NCBI RefSeq assembly: GCF_029946505.1
Contig: NZ_JARZHG010000003.1
Span: 434,001-498,000 of the forward strand
Source: Polyangium sp. y55x31
GTDB taxonomy: Bacteria > Myxococcota_A > Polyangia > Polyangiales > Polyangiaceae
Direction: 5' to 3'
Length of the DNA: 64,000 nucleotides
The translations under genes were made by a program, and so were the position numbers. The notes under the pieces are model-generated. The model did no database searches and was not told the DNA's origin. It saw nothing but the letters and a program-made list of their open reading frames with translations. Position 1 is the first letter of the stretch; each line of letters opens with the position of its first letter. Positions 8,667 to 17,807 of the stretch are shown piece after piece.

Positions 8667-10279
8667 CGCATCCGGTTTCATTGCGAGGGCTCGGGTTCGA
8701 CGGGCGGACGGGGGATCCGCTCCCCGCCGAAGGGGGCCGCCCGGTGCTCGTCGAGCGAACGGACGACGATTTCGTCGTGGCTCTCCTCGCGGAGCTCGCG
8801 ACCGCCGAGGGGCGCAAGGCGATCGCGAAGGCGACGCGGAGCGCGGGCGAGCCCGTCACGTCCCTCTCGCTGCTTCAGCCCGTTCACCGCTCGTTTTACC
8901 TCGCGATGTTCGAGGTCGTCTGTGAGGTGTTCGGCGAACCTCGCCTCGATCCGAAGCAGATCGACAGCGCGGGCCTCGTGCTGCGGCGCGTGAGTAAATC
9001 GGGCGCGCGCGAGGGGTGGATGCGCAAGAATGGGCAGGCGGTCGGCTGGGTGGAGCTCGGCCCGGAGGAGCTCGATCGGGATCCGGATCCCGCGCGCCGG
9101 AAATCGCCCCACGCGGCCGGCAATGCCGAGATCGAGGCTCGGCTCGCCTCGACCCTCGGCGCGCCCGATTCGCTCGAGGAGGCGACGACCCTGCTCTTCG
9201 TCGCGCCGCCGAACGTCTGCGCCGCGGTGGGGAAAACCATTCTTTATGGGCTCGTGCCCCTCGCCAGCAGCGAGTTCGCGAGGACGAACCTGGCCCCGCC
9301 GAAATACGACGAGGGCGAGATTCGCGACATGCTCTCGCCTTATTTCGTCGTCTCGCCCTCCGCGCCGAGCTTGCGCGGGCTCGCGGGTAAAACATTCACG
9401 CGCAAATGGCGCGAGGAGCTCGCGGAGGACAAGACGTTCCTCGCCGAGGCGGGGGGCGACAAGGCGCTCGCCGAGACGCTCAGGAACACCGCCGTCGCGA
9501 CGCTCGAGCGATTCGTGATCATGCTGCGCGGCCTCTCCGCCGTGTTCGACGCGTTCGAGAATCCGAGCATGAAAAAAGCGCTCGACGGCGTGCTCCTGCC
9601 GTACAAGGGCGAGGCCAAAGGGCGCCCCGCGGGCAAGACGCTCGCGGACGCCGCGGAAGTGTTCGTTCATGACAAGCGCAACCAATCGTTCGTGATGCCC
9701 GCGTCGTGGCCGGCGATCACGCAGGCGCAGGCGGCGACGATCGCGGCTGCTGCGTCGCTCGCGTCGCAGAAGCGCGTGGCCGCGATCGCGCCGCGGCGGG
9801 GGCGCTTCGACGACATCGACGCGACGTACGAGATCCAGGCGTTCGTCCGGGTGAAGCGCGACGACGGGTGCCCGCCGAAGCTTTCGTTTTGCGCAGCGCC
9901 GAGCCGCGCCTTCCGCGTGGCGCCCTGGTACGAGAATGGCAACCTGCCGCCGATCCAGGTCGCGCTGCCGCCCATCGACAAGGACAACATCAAGAAGTTT
10001 TTGCCGAACGTGGCCTTCCGCGTCCCGAAGAACATCTTCGACATGCTCGCGAAGAACAAGCCCGAGGATTTCCTCGACGGGAAGGCGAAGGAGGGCGGCG
10101 GCGGGATCGACTGGATCTGCGGGTTCAACATCCCGATCATCACGCTCTGCGCGTTCCTCGTGCTGAACATCTTCATCGGGCTCTTCAACATCGTCTTCTT
10201 CTGGATTGCATTCATCAAGATATGCATCCCGGTGCCGAAGAGCCTCACCCAGGGCCTGCCGAAAGGGATGACGTCATGA
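8660..10279 (+). CDS. Conserved CIS-associated protein with C-terminal hydrophobic membrane-type segment
   Basis: 539 aa. I do not recognise a named domain. A segment LLQPVHRSFYLAMFEVVCEV (about 73-92), followed by SAGLVLRRVSK, resembles an unnamed protein family found in tail-type CIS loci of other bacteria. The middle is helical. Near the end, residues about 488-523 form an almost uncharged run (IPIITLCAFLVLN, then IFIGLFNIVFFWIAF), long enough for one or two membrane passes, preceded by WICGF and followed by a KICIPVPKSL segment; several Cys occur here. Such a segment is unexpected for a freely released particle and suggests anchoring or membrane contact. ATG 8660 overlaps the spike gene by 7 bp, and the end overlaps the gp25 gene by 4 bp, so it belongs to the particle operon. 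Confidence 0.75.
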   Translation: MVAHPVSLRGLGFDGRTGDPLPAEGGRPVLVERTDDDFVVALLAELATAEGRKAIAKATRSAGEPVTSLSLLQPVHRSFYLAMFEVVCEVFGEPRLDPKQIDSAGLVLRRVSKSGAREGWMRKNGQAVGWVELGPEELDRDPDPARRKSPHAAGNAEIEARLASTLGAPDSLEEATTLLFVAPPNVCAAVGKTILYGLVPLASSEFARTNLAPPKYDEGEIRDMLSPYFVVSPSAPSLRGLAGKTFTRKWREELAEDKTFLAEAGGDKALAETLRNTAVATLERFVIMLRGLSAVFDAFENPSMKKALDGVLLPYKGEAKGRPAGKTLADAAEVFVHDKRNQSFVMPASWPAITQAQAATIAAAASLASQKRVAAIAPRRGRFDDIDATYEIQAFVRVKRDDGCPPKLSFCAAPSRAFRVAPWYENGNLPPIQVALPPIDKDNIKKFLPNVAFRVPKNIFDMLAKNKPEDFLDGKAKEGGGGIDWICGFNIPIITLCAFLVLNIFIGLFNIVFFWIAFIKICIPVPKSLTQGLPKGMTS

Positions 10280-10677
10280 CCAGCCGCGCCTCGCCCCCGC
10301 GCCCGCCGGTGGGTTTTCCCTTGCTCGCCGTGCCCGACGACGCGGGCGAACTGCATTTCCCCACGCTCGAGGAGAGCGTGCGCCAGGCGATTCAGATCAT
10401 CCTGCGCACGCGCCCGGGCGAGCAGCTCATGCGCCCGGCGTTCGGCGCGGGGCTCGAGAGCTTCGTGGGCGAGCCGAGCACGCTCGCCACGCGGCGCCGC
10501 ATCCGCGACACCATCGCCGATGCGCTCGCCCGCTGGGAAGACCGCATCGACGTCGAGCGCATCGACGTCGTCGACGTGGACAGCGCGCCCGCGGAGGTCC
10601 GCGTGGAGATCGTCTACCGCCTGCGCCGCACGGGTCTCGTGCAATCGCTCGGGCTGACCATGGATCTCGGAGGATAG
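10276..10677 (+). CDS. Baseplate wedge protein, gpW/gp25 (Pvc9) family
   Basis: 133 aa. A clear GPW/gp25 member: FPLLAVPDDAGELHFPTLEE, then VRQAIQIILRTRPGEQLMRP containing the family EQLMRPxFG motif (about residues 50-60), LESFVGEPS, and a final IDVERIDVVDVDSAPAEVRV strand pair. In contractile systems this protein nucleates sheath assembly on the baseplate. ATG 10276 overlaps the preceding stop (ATGA), with GAAAGGGA upstream. The next gene begins two bases after its stop. Length is typical (120-140 aa). Confidence 0.93.
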   Translation: MTSRASPPRPPVGFPLLAVPDDAGELHFPTLEESVRQAIQIILRTRPGEQLMRPAFGAGLESFVGEPSTLATRRRIRDTIADALARWEDRIDVERIDVVDVDSAPAEVRVEIVYRLRRTGLVQSLGLTMDLGG

Positions 10678-10678
10678 G

Positions 10679-13045
10679 ATGCCGATCGTCCCTCCCCGCC
10701 TCGATGACCGCAGTTTTGAGGATCTCGTCGACGAGCTCGTCGCGCGCATCCCGGGGCATACCCCGGAATGGACGCACCCGCGGGTCGGAGATCCCGGGCG
10801 GACGCTGCTCGAGCTCTTCGCCTGGCTCGCGGATACGATTCTTTATCGCGCGAACCTGATCCCGGAGCGGCAGCGGCTCGCCTTCTTGCGCCTGCTCGGC
10901 ATCCGGATGCGGCCCGCCGCCGCCGCGACGGGGCTCGTCGCCGTGCGATACCCGGAGAGCGAGCGAAAGCTCCTGCCGACCGTGGTCCTGCGCCCGCGCG
11001 CGACGGTGAAGGGGCCGGCCACGTTCGAGACGCGCGCCGAGCTCACCGTGCCCCACGTCTTCGGCGAGGTGTATTGCAAACGCCCGCTCACCGACGACGA
11101 GCGCACCGCAATGACGAAGCTCCTGCCGGGGCTCAGGCGCGTGTATGGCCTCGACGCGAACGAGACGGCGTCGTTTTACAAGACGACCCCGGTTTTTCCG
11201 GGCGGCGCCGCCGAGCCGGCGGGGTTCGATCTCGCCACGCGCGCGGTGGATCGATGCCTCTGGATCGCGCTCCTCGCGCCGAAGGTGGATCCGGTGCCGC
11301 CCCAGACGTCGGCCGCAGCCGCGGCGGCCGCGGTGACAGCGCTGCGCGAGGATCTCGAGGGCAAGACGACCGGAGCGCCGCGCGTCCTCTCCGTGGGCAT
11401 TGCTCCGGCGATCGTGGTCCCGGAGCTCTTCGAAGACATCGGCCCCCGCGCCCGCGTCCCGCACACGTGGGAAATCATCGTGCAATCGCCGGCTGGAGCC
11501 GAGCCGACGTATCAGAGGCTCGCCGTCGCGCGCGACACGACGATGGGTTTGACCCGCACGGGCGTCGTAGACCTCGTCATGCCCGGGGGCGGGATCGATG
11601 TGCCTGCCGACGACGTGCGAAAGGATCTACATGCGGGCGTCGGCGACAGGCCGCCGCGGCTCGACGATCCGGACAGGGCCTCGAGGCTCGTCGCGTGGAT
11701 TCGGCTCCGGCCGACCGCGCGCGTCGAATCACTCGCGCTCGCGTGGGCCTCCGTGCACGCCGTCGAAATCGAGCACCGCACGACCGCGACGGGCGTCGTG
11801 ATCGGAGAGAGCAACAGCACGGCCGACCAAGAAATGCGTCTACCTGCGCGGTCCGTCGAGGAAGACTCGCTCGAGATCGAGGTCGAAGAGCCCGGGCTCG
11901 GGTACCGGGCTTGGCAGAGGATCGACGATCTCGTCTTCGCGGGCCGCGACGAAGCCGTCTTCGAGCTCGACGCCGAGGCGGGCACCATTCGATTCGGCGA
12001 CGGCGCGCGCGGCCGTATTCCGGGCTCCGGGATGCGCGTGCGCGTCGCGCGGGCGAGGGCCGGCGGCGGGAGCGCGGGCAACCTGCCGCCCGGCACGTTG
12101 AAGGAGCTCGACGCATTCACGGTGACGGGCGTGCGTCCAGGCAAACTCGATGTATTGCAGCGGCTGGCGACGACGGGCGGGAAAAACGCCGAGACCCTGG
12201 CCGAGGCCGAGCGGCGCATCCCCGCGACGTTGCGCCACGGCGAGCGCGCGGTGACGGCCGACGATTATCGCAGGCTCGCGGCGGAGACCCCGGGCGTGAC
12301 GCTCGGCCGCGTCGAGGTGCTGCCGCGATTCAAGCCTCACCAGCGCCGCGAGGACGTGCCGGGCGTCGTCTCCGTGATGGCGTTGCCCTTCTCGGGCTCG
12401 TTACGCGCGCCGAACCCGCGGGCCGATCGGCCCATGCTCGAGGCCGTGCACGCGCACCTCGACGCGCGCCGCCCGCTTGCGGGCGAGCTTTACGTGATCG
12501 GGTGCGAATACGTCCCCGTGGGGGTCGGCGTCGGCATCACGATACGCGAGGGGTTCGGTCGCGAGGCGGTCATCAATGCGGTGCGCGAGATCCTCGGTCG
12601 TTTCTTGTGGCCGCTCCCGCCGGGAGGGCCCAATGGCGCGGGCTGGCCCATTGCGCGGTCGGTGCGGGATCGTGAAATCGAGGTCGTCGTCGCGCAGGTC
12701 CCGGGCGTCGAGACGATCCTCGGCGTGCGCCTCTTCAGCGCCGGGGCGCTCGTGAAGCTCCCGCCGCGCGGCGACGGATCGATGGGCGCTGCTCGTTACG
12801 AGCGCGTATTGACGCCGAGAGGCAGCGCCGCGCAGAGTTCCGCGTCCGCCGAGGCGCAGCGCTTCGTCGCGCTCGAGGGCGGGGGCGCGCCGGTCGAGTT
12901 CGTCCTCCGGCCCTGGCAGTTGCCCGAATTGCTCGGCGTCGTCGTCGACGCGGACGGCGCGGTGCCGACGGATCTGCATGCGAGCCCCGATCCTTTCGCG
13001 GGCGAGCGTGGGATCGCGGTGCCGGTCGTGCCGGAGGTGTGCTGA
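10679..13045 (+). CDS. Putative baseplate assembly protein, gpJ-like (Pvc11)
   Basis: 788 aa. The N-terminal signature PRLDDRSFEDLVDELVARIP, followed by HTPEWTHPRVGDPGRTLLEL, is typical of the Pvc11/gpJ-like wedge proteins of CIS particles. The C-terminal half has the baseplate-J elements FGDGARGRIPGSGMRVRVAR, GSAGNLPPGTL and ERAVTADDYRRLAAETPGVT (about 520-540), and ends with the VNAVREIL/FLWPL-like segment. It is a major wedge component that couples target sensing to sheath contraction. ATG 10679 has GGAGG at 10669-10673. It ends one base before the next ATG. Confidence 0.92.
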   Translation: MPIVPPRLDDRSFEDLVDELVARIPGHTPEWTHPRVGDPGRTLLELFAWLADTILYRANLIPERQRLAFLRLLGIRMRPAAAATGLVAVRYPESERKLLPTVVLRPRATVKGPATFETRAELTVPHVFGEVYCKRPLTDDERTAMTKLLPGLRRVYGLDANETASFYKTTPVFPGGAAEPAGFDLATRAVDRCLWIALLAPKVDPVPPQTSAAAAAAAVTALREDLEGKTTGAPRVLSVGIAPAIVVPELFEDIGPRARVPHTWEIIVQSPAGAEPTYQRLAVARDTTMGLTRTGVVDLVMPGGGIDVPADDVRKDLHAGVGDRPPRLDDPDRASRLVAWIRLRPTARVESLALAWASVHAVEIEHRTTATGVVIGESNSTADQEMRLPARSVEEDSLEIEVEEPGLGYRAWQRIDDLVFAGRDEAVFELDAEAGTIRFGDGARGRIPGSGMRVRVARARAGGGSAGNLPPGTLKELDAFTVTGVRPGKLDVLQRLATTGGKNAETLAEAERRIPATLRHGERAVTADDYRRLAAETPGVTLGRVEVLPRFKPHQRREDVPGVVSVMALPFSGSLRAPNPRADRPMLEAVHAHLDARRPLAGELYVIGCEYVPVGVGVGITIREGFGREAVINAVREILGRFLWPLPPGGPNGAGWPIARSVRDREIEVVVAQVPGVETILGVRLFSAGALVKLPPRGDGSMGAARYERVLTPRGSAAQSSASAEAQRFVALEGGGAPVEFVLRPWQLPELLGVVVDADGAVPTDLHASPDPFAGERGIAVPVVPEVC

Positions 13046-13046
13046 C

Positions 13047-15506
13047 ATGGATGCGAACAAGCAGCGCTTCTGGATGCTCGCGGAGCGCGCTCGCTTTTCG
13101 CCCGCGACCGAGCAAGACGAGCATCGGATCCGTTTCGAGGACGAGCGTCGCGCCTTGCGCCTGCAAAGCGTGCTCGCGGATCCGCCGTGGCGGGATGCCG
13201 ATCAAATCGTCGATCCGAGCATCATCCTTCCGTACCTGACGAACGTGCCGGCTTCGATCGATCGATTCGGCACGTGGGCGTATTTCGACGGCATAAGCGT
13301 CGTCGCGGCCGGCGCGGGGCCCGAGCCGCACGTGCTCCTGGATTCGGCGGCGCTCCTTCCGTACGGCAACGTCACCGACGTGGCGATCGGCTACGACGAC
13401 ATCCTTTATGTCGCGGCCGGCGGAAACGTCGTATTGCTGGACCTACGCCGCCGGTTCGCCCCGGTGCTGCTCTCGACCCCGGGTTTTTCGGCGTGGCGGC
13501 TCGCGGCGCACCCGGCGGGCGGCTGCGTCGCCCTCTCGGGCCCGATCGCGCCGGGGCAGCTTCAACCGACGCCGATTCCCTCGCCGATGAGCGCCCGCTT
13601 CGCGCGGGTCGTGGGGCGCCCCCTGCCTTTCGTGCCCCCGGAGGCTCCGCCGGGGGTCTTCGAGCCGAGCGAGAGAAACCCGAATCCGCCCGAGATTTCG
13701 ATGCAATCGCTGGGGCTCTTCAAGGGGATACACCCGGCCGCGGTCGCCGTGAGCCCGGGCGGGCGAGTCGCTGTCGTCTGCTGGCGACAGCCGGCGCAGG
13801 ATGGGACGATCGCTCCCGCGGAGCTGCGGTTCGTCGGGGAAAACGGTCTCGGCGACGCGATCCCGCTCCAGGGGCTCTCCCGTCCGACGAGCTTCACGTG
13901 GCTCGCGGAGGATACAATCGCCGTGATCTTCCGCGTCTCCGAGGGCACGATGCTCGGCGGCAAGGCCGTCGCGCTCGCCTATTCGATCGGAAAAGATGGC
14001 GAGCCCGCGGTGCCGCTCGGCGATTATTATCCACTGCCGCCGAAGACGACTCATTTTTTGCACTCGGTGTCCTCTCCGCCTCATTACGATCCCGGTGCAG
14101 GCGAGCCTCCGGCGCCCTTCCACCAGGTCTCGTTTCCCTCCTATGCGACGAGCGGCGAGATGGAGAACGCCATGGGCGACGGCGTCCCGCCGATCGACGC
14201 GGGGCAGCCGGGCGCGACGTGGCACCGCATCTACCTCGAGGCCTGCTTGCCCGTGCGCACCGGCGTCCGCGTCTTTCTAGCCGCGACGAATACGCTCGAG
14301 CGCCCGTCTCGGGAGGACGCGGGCGCGTGGTACGAGCACCTCTTTGGCGACGTCGAGCCTCGATCGAATGCGCCCGACGTGCCGCGGGGCGCGTGGGTGC
14401 CCGCGGCCTCCGAGCTGCCCTTCCACGAGGGCCTCTTGTCGGGCGACATCGAGCCGGAGCGGAGGGGGCTCTTCACCGCGCTCGTCCAGCGCAGCAACAG
14501 GCGCGTGCGCTCGCTCCGGGGCCGTTATCTCTGGGTGCGCATCGAGCTTGTCGGCGACGGCCGCGCGACGCCCGAGGTCGCCGCGCTGAGGATGTATGGC
14601 CCCCGTTTTTCCTACTTGAACCAATACCTGCCCGAGCTCTATCGGGAGGAGATCTTCGGTGAGGAGGCCGACGCGTCTCCGGCGCGCGCAACGCCCGCGG
14701 ATTTTTTGGAGCGTTTCCTCGGGATCGTCGAGGGCGTGCTCACCCCGATCGAGGATCGCGTGGCGAGCGCTTTCATGCTCACCGATCCACGCAAAGCGCC
14801 GGACGAATCGCTCGAATGGCTCGCGAGCTTCATCGGCCTGAGCTTCGATCCGCTCGTCCCGGAGGAGCGGCGCCGGCGCCTGCTGGCCGCGGCGCCTCGC
14901 ATTCGGCCCTGGCGCGGGACGCTCCGGGGGTTGTCGCTCGCGCTCGATGCGGTCACGGACGGCGCCGTCTCCCGGGGAGCGCTCGTCATCGTCGAGGATT
15001 TCAGGCTCCGGCGTACGTTCTCGACGATCCTCGGGGCGAACCTCGACACGGAGGACGACCCGCTCCTGCCGGGGCTCGTCGAGAGCGGTAATTCCTATGT
15101 GGGGGATACGCTGTTTCTGGGCGCCGAGGGGCAGAAGGAGTTCCTCGCGCTCTTCGGCGAGGGAATCGAGCAGACGGCCGCGGAGCACGAGGCCGTGGAG
15201 GCCTTTTTCGAGAAGCTCGCGCATCGCGTGACGATCCTCGTCCACGAGGCGCTCCCCCCGGCCGACATCGCGCTCGTGCGGCGCTTGGCCGAGCTCGAGG
15301 CGCCTGCGCACGTGCGTGTCTCCGTCGCGCGGGCGAGCCACCCGTTCATGGTCGGCATTGCCTCGCTCGTGGGCGTCGACAGCTTCCTCGGCGCGCCGGT
15401 TTTGCCGGGCTCGGTGCGCGTCGGTCGGAGCGCGCTCGGGGTGCGCGACGTCCTCGCCCGTTTGCCCAGCCTGGATCCGAGATTGGAAGGAGGAGATTCG
15501 CAATGA
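13047..15506 (+). CDS. Baseplate/tail protein, TIGR02242/gpI-like (Pvc12) with N-terminal propeller-like region
   Basis: 819 aa. Residues about 520-760 match the phage tail protein domain of Pvc12-type wedge proteins: FSYLNQYLPELYRE, FLERFLGIVEGVLTPIEDRV, a WLASFIGLSFDPLVPEERRR segment, then IRPWRGTLRGLSLALDAVTD and SILGANLD-like elements. The first ~500 residues carry repeated short strands (VTDVAIGYDDILYVAAGGNV, AAHPAGGCVALSG, VAVSPGGRVAVVCW) that look like beta-propeller blades. This N-terminal region is known in larger Pvc12 homologues. ATG 13047 follows GGAGGT at 13033-13038. The end overlaps the next start by 4 bp (ATGA). Confidence 0.86.
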   Translation: MDANKQRFWMLAERARFSPATEQDEHRIRFEDERRALRLQSVLADPPWRDADQIVDPSIILPYLTNVPASIDRFGTWAYFDGISVVAAGAGPEPHVLLDSAALLPYGNVTDVAIGYDDILYVAAGGNVVLLDLRRRFAPVLLSTPGFSAWRLAAHPAGGCVALSGPIAPGQLQPTPIPSPMSARFARVVGRPLPFVPPEAPPGVFEPSERNPNPPEISMQSLGLFKGIHPAAVAVSPGGRVAVVCWRQPAQDGTIAPAELRFVGENGLGDAIPLQGLSRPTSFTWLAEDTIAVIFRVSEGTMLGGKAVALAYSIGKDGEPAVPLGDYYPLPPKTTHFLHSVSSPPHYDPGAGEPPAPFHQVSFPSYATSGEMENAMGDGVPPIDAGQPGATWHRIYLEACLPVRTGVRVFLAATNTLERPSREDAGAWYEHLFGDVEPRSNAPDVPRGAWVPAASELPFHEGLLSGDIEPERRGLFTALVQRSNRRVRSLRGRYLWVRIELVGDGRATPEVAALRMYGPRFSYLNQYLPELYREEIFGEEADASPARATPADFLERFLGIVEGVLTPIEDRVASAFMLTDPRKAPDESLEWLASFIGLSFDPLVPEERRRRLLAAAPRIRPWRGTLRGLSLALDAVTDGAVSRGALVIVEDFRLRRTFSTILGANLDTEDDPLLPGLVESGNSYVGDTLFLGAEGQKEFLALFGEGIEQTAAEHEAVEAFFEKLAHRVTILVHEALPPADIALVRRLAELEAPAHVRVSVARASHPFMVGIASLVGVDSFLGAPVLPGSVRVGRSALGVRDVLARLPSLDPRLEGGDSQ

Positions 15507-16453
15507 GCACGCCGAAGGATCCCCTGCTCGAGGCGGAGGCGCCCGATCGCGTCCATTACGCGACGGGCGTGTTGCTCGATGCCGAGGATTTCGTGGCCGA
15601 GCAATCGTACCATCGCGGCCGGCTCGCGCGGGCGCTCGCGTATCTGCACGGATTCGGGACGGTGGCGGGCCTCTTGGTGCACCACAAGCCGCCCGTGAAC
15701 GGCAGCGCGGAGGAGCTCGAGGTGAAGCCCGGGATCGCACTGGATCCCCTCGGGCGGCTCGTCGAGGTGCCCCGAGCCGCGTGCGTGCGCGTGAAGCGCT
15801 GGTACGAGGGGCACGACGAGGATGTCTTCAATGGATCGGTCGTGCGTACAGACGGCAATTACGGCATCGGGCCGGCGACGGGAGATCCGAACCTCGCGCG
15901 CGGCGTCGTGGCCGACGTCTTCCTACGCTTCTCGAGTCAGCCGCGCGGGAAAACCCCGGCGCTCGCGGCGGGCCCGTTCGACGCGACAGACGCCGTCCAG
16001 CCGGCGCGAATGAGGGACGGATACGAGCTCCGATGGGTGCTGCGCACCGAAAACACCGTGCCGCCCGTCCCCGTAGCGCCGTGGCCTCTGCCCGAGGGCG
16101 GCGTGCCATTCACCAATCCCGCAGATCCGAGCGATCTCGTGCAGCGCCGCAGGAACGTGCGAGACACGATCCTCTCGTCCTGGCATGACAACCGCGAGGC
16201 GCAGCTCGAGGCGATCCGGAAGGACACCTTCCTGCCCGAATCGATGCGCAAGGATCCGGATACGGTGGACGGAGATCCCGACCCGGCGTGGATCCTGCTC
16301 GCTCGGGTCGTCATCGGTATCACGGCAGGGCAAACCGAGACGGCCGACGACGGTACGTCGCGGCCGCTCCGGAATGGCACGGTCTTCGTGGACAAAGAGC
16401 ACAGGCCTTTCTCGTTGTCCGCGGCGGCACTCTCTTGGTGGTTGGGATTCTGA
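15503..16453 (+). CDS. CIS fibre-position paralogue 1 (YxxGxxL..EDF..EQ family)
   Basis: 316 aa, first and shortest of four tandem related genes. The N-terminus reads HYATGVLLDAEDFVAEQSYH, then RALAYLHGFGTVAGLLV. This shares with the next three genes the pattern aromatic-x-x-G-x-x-L-[DT]-x-x-[DT]-[FL]-x-x-[ED]-Q followed by G-[TV]-V-x-G-L. Similar N-termini occur in unnamed proteins beside tail sheath genes in other bacteria. The position after Pvc12 and before the tape-measure-like gene is where PVC loci encode the tail fibre (Pvc13), so a peripheral or fibre-like role is inferred. ATG 15503 overlaps the previous stop and follows GGAGGAG. No enzyme motif is visible. Confidence 0.72.
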   Translation: MSTPKDPLLEAEAPDRVHYATGVLLDAEDFVAEQSYHRGRLARALAYLHGFGTVAGLLVHHKPPVNGSAEELEVKPGIALDPLGRLVEVPRAACVRVKRWYEGHDEDVFNGSVVRTDGNYGIGPATGDPNLARGVVADVFLRFSSQPRGKTPALAAGPFDATDAVQPARMRDGYELRWVLRTENTVPPVPVAPWPLPEGGVPFTNPADPSDLVQRRRNVRDTILSSWHDNREAQLEAIRKDTFLPESMRKDPDTVDGDPDPAWILLARVVIGITAGQTETADDGTSRPLRNGTVFVDKEHRPFSLSAAALSWWLGF

Positions 16454-16468
16454 GGAGCGACCGAGGAG

Positions 16469-17764
16469 ATGGCGATGTCCTTCGATCCGACGAATGTCCC
16501 CGCACGGGGCACCCTTTCGAGCGAGGATGCGGGAGCGCTGCTCGCGAAGGGCGCGCTCGTTGCCGACGACAGGCGCGTGCGCTCGACCTATTTCGACGGC
16601 CGGTTCCTGACCGCCAAGGATCTCACGCGCGACCAGGTCCATTTCCTCACGCGCCAGGCCGATCTCGGGCGCGCCATCGGCGGCGGCGTCGTGAGCGGCC
16701 TCGTCGTCGACATGGGCACGGTCCGCGGCCGCTCGGATGGAACGATCAAGATTTCGCGCGGGCACGGGCTCACGCTGGGAGGCGAGATCGTCGTGCTCGG
16801 CAAGGACGTGACCCTGCGCGTCGACGGAATCCCCGAAATGCAGCAGATCGACGCGGCGCTCGGGCTCGCGCGCATCCCGAATGCGCCGACGCGCACGCGC
16901 ACGGGCCTCTACGTCCTCGCGCTCCGGCCGGTCGAATACACGACGAACCCCGTCGCGTCCTATCCGACGGCGCTCGACGGCGGGCGGTCGACGCACGACG
17001 CGGACATCGTGGAGGCCGTCGCGATCACGCTCTTGCCTTATCCTGAGCGCATCGCGACGGGCACGCTCGACGAGCGCCGGAGCCGCGCGGCCCACGCGAT
17101 CTTCGTGGAGCGCGCGCGCCCGGGCACGCGCGAGGATGCGCTCGCGCTCGCGCTCGTCGCGCTCGATCACGGGACCCTGCAATGGGTCGATTCGTTCCTC
17201 GTCCGCCGCGAGGTCGCCCAGGAGCAAGGCAACATCCTCGGCATCAGCGGCCCGTCGCGACCGCTGCGAGAGGCGCACCTGCTCCAATACGACGCGCACC
17301 TCTCCGACGTCCTCGAGGCGCGCGCGCTCATGGGTCGCGGGCAGTCTTTCCCGGCGATCGACCATTTCCTCGCGTTGCCCCCGGCGGGGCGCTTGCCGCT
17401 CGCGGCGGTCGACGTCACTGCCGGTAAGCAGTGGTTTTTCCCGCCCGAGGTCGAGGTGTCGCTCTCGGTCGTGCCGGACGACGAGCTCGGCGCGGTGCTC
17501 GACGAGGCCGCGCACTTGCCGCCCATCGATTTGAGGCTGCAGGGCGTGGCGCTCGAGGGCGCGAGCGTGATCGTGCTCATCCCGGTGCCGCGCGCGCAGA
17601 TGGACGAAATGATCGCGACGCTCGGGCCCGCGGATCTCGCCACGACGCCGCAGAACCAGGCCGCGTGGGCGGCCGCGATCGCGCAGACGTCCGGCGGATC
17701 GTTGTGGTTCGTCCGTCGAAAGAATTTCACGCCCACGGGGGCGCTGAACTTCCCCGAAATGTGA
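16469..17764 (+). CDS. CIS fibre-position paralogue 2
   Basis: 431 aa. The N-terminal segment DDRRVRSTYFDGRFLTAKDL, then TRDQVHFLTRQADLG, is nearly identical to that of the next gene, so the two arose by tandem duplication. It continues GGGVVSGLVVDMG, GTIKISRGHGLTLGGEIVVL and, near the end, SLWFVRRKNF shared with paralogue 3. The GHG-LTxGGE segment looks like a beta-rich particle domain. Start: ATG 16469 has GGAG directly abutting it, whereas ATG 16475 has the same site at a six-base spacing; the latter may be the real start. Fifteen bases separate it from paralogue 1. Function unknown; placement suggests a surface or fibre component. Confidence 0.72.
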   Translation: MAMSFDPTNVPARGTLSSEDAGALLAKGALVADDRRVRSTYFDGRFLTAKDLTRDQVHFLTRQADLGRAIGGGVVSGLVVDMGTVRGRSDGTIKISRGHGLTLGGEIVVLGKDVTLRVDGIPEMQQIDAALGLARIPNAPTRTRTGLYVLALRPVEYTTNPVASYPTALDGGRSTHDADIVEAVAITLLPYPERIATGTLDERRSRAAHAIFVERARPGTREDALALALVALDHGTLQWVDSFLVRREVAQEQGNILGISGPSRPLREAHLLQYDAHLSDVLEARALMGRGQSFPAIDHFLALPPAGRLPLAAVDVTAGKQWFFPPEVEVSLSVVPDDELGAVLDEAAHLPPIDLRLQGVALEGASVIVLIPVPRAQMDEMIATLGPADLATTPQNQAAWAAAIAQTSGGSLWFVRRKNFTPTGALNFPEM

Positions 17765-17807
17765 ACCGAACGCGCGAGCCCCGTTTCGAGCTTCAGGAGC
17801 CCAGGAA

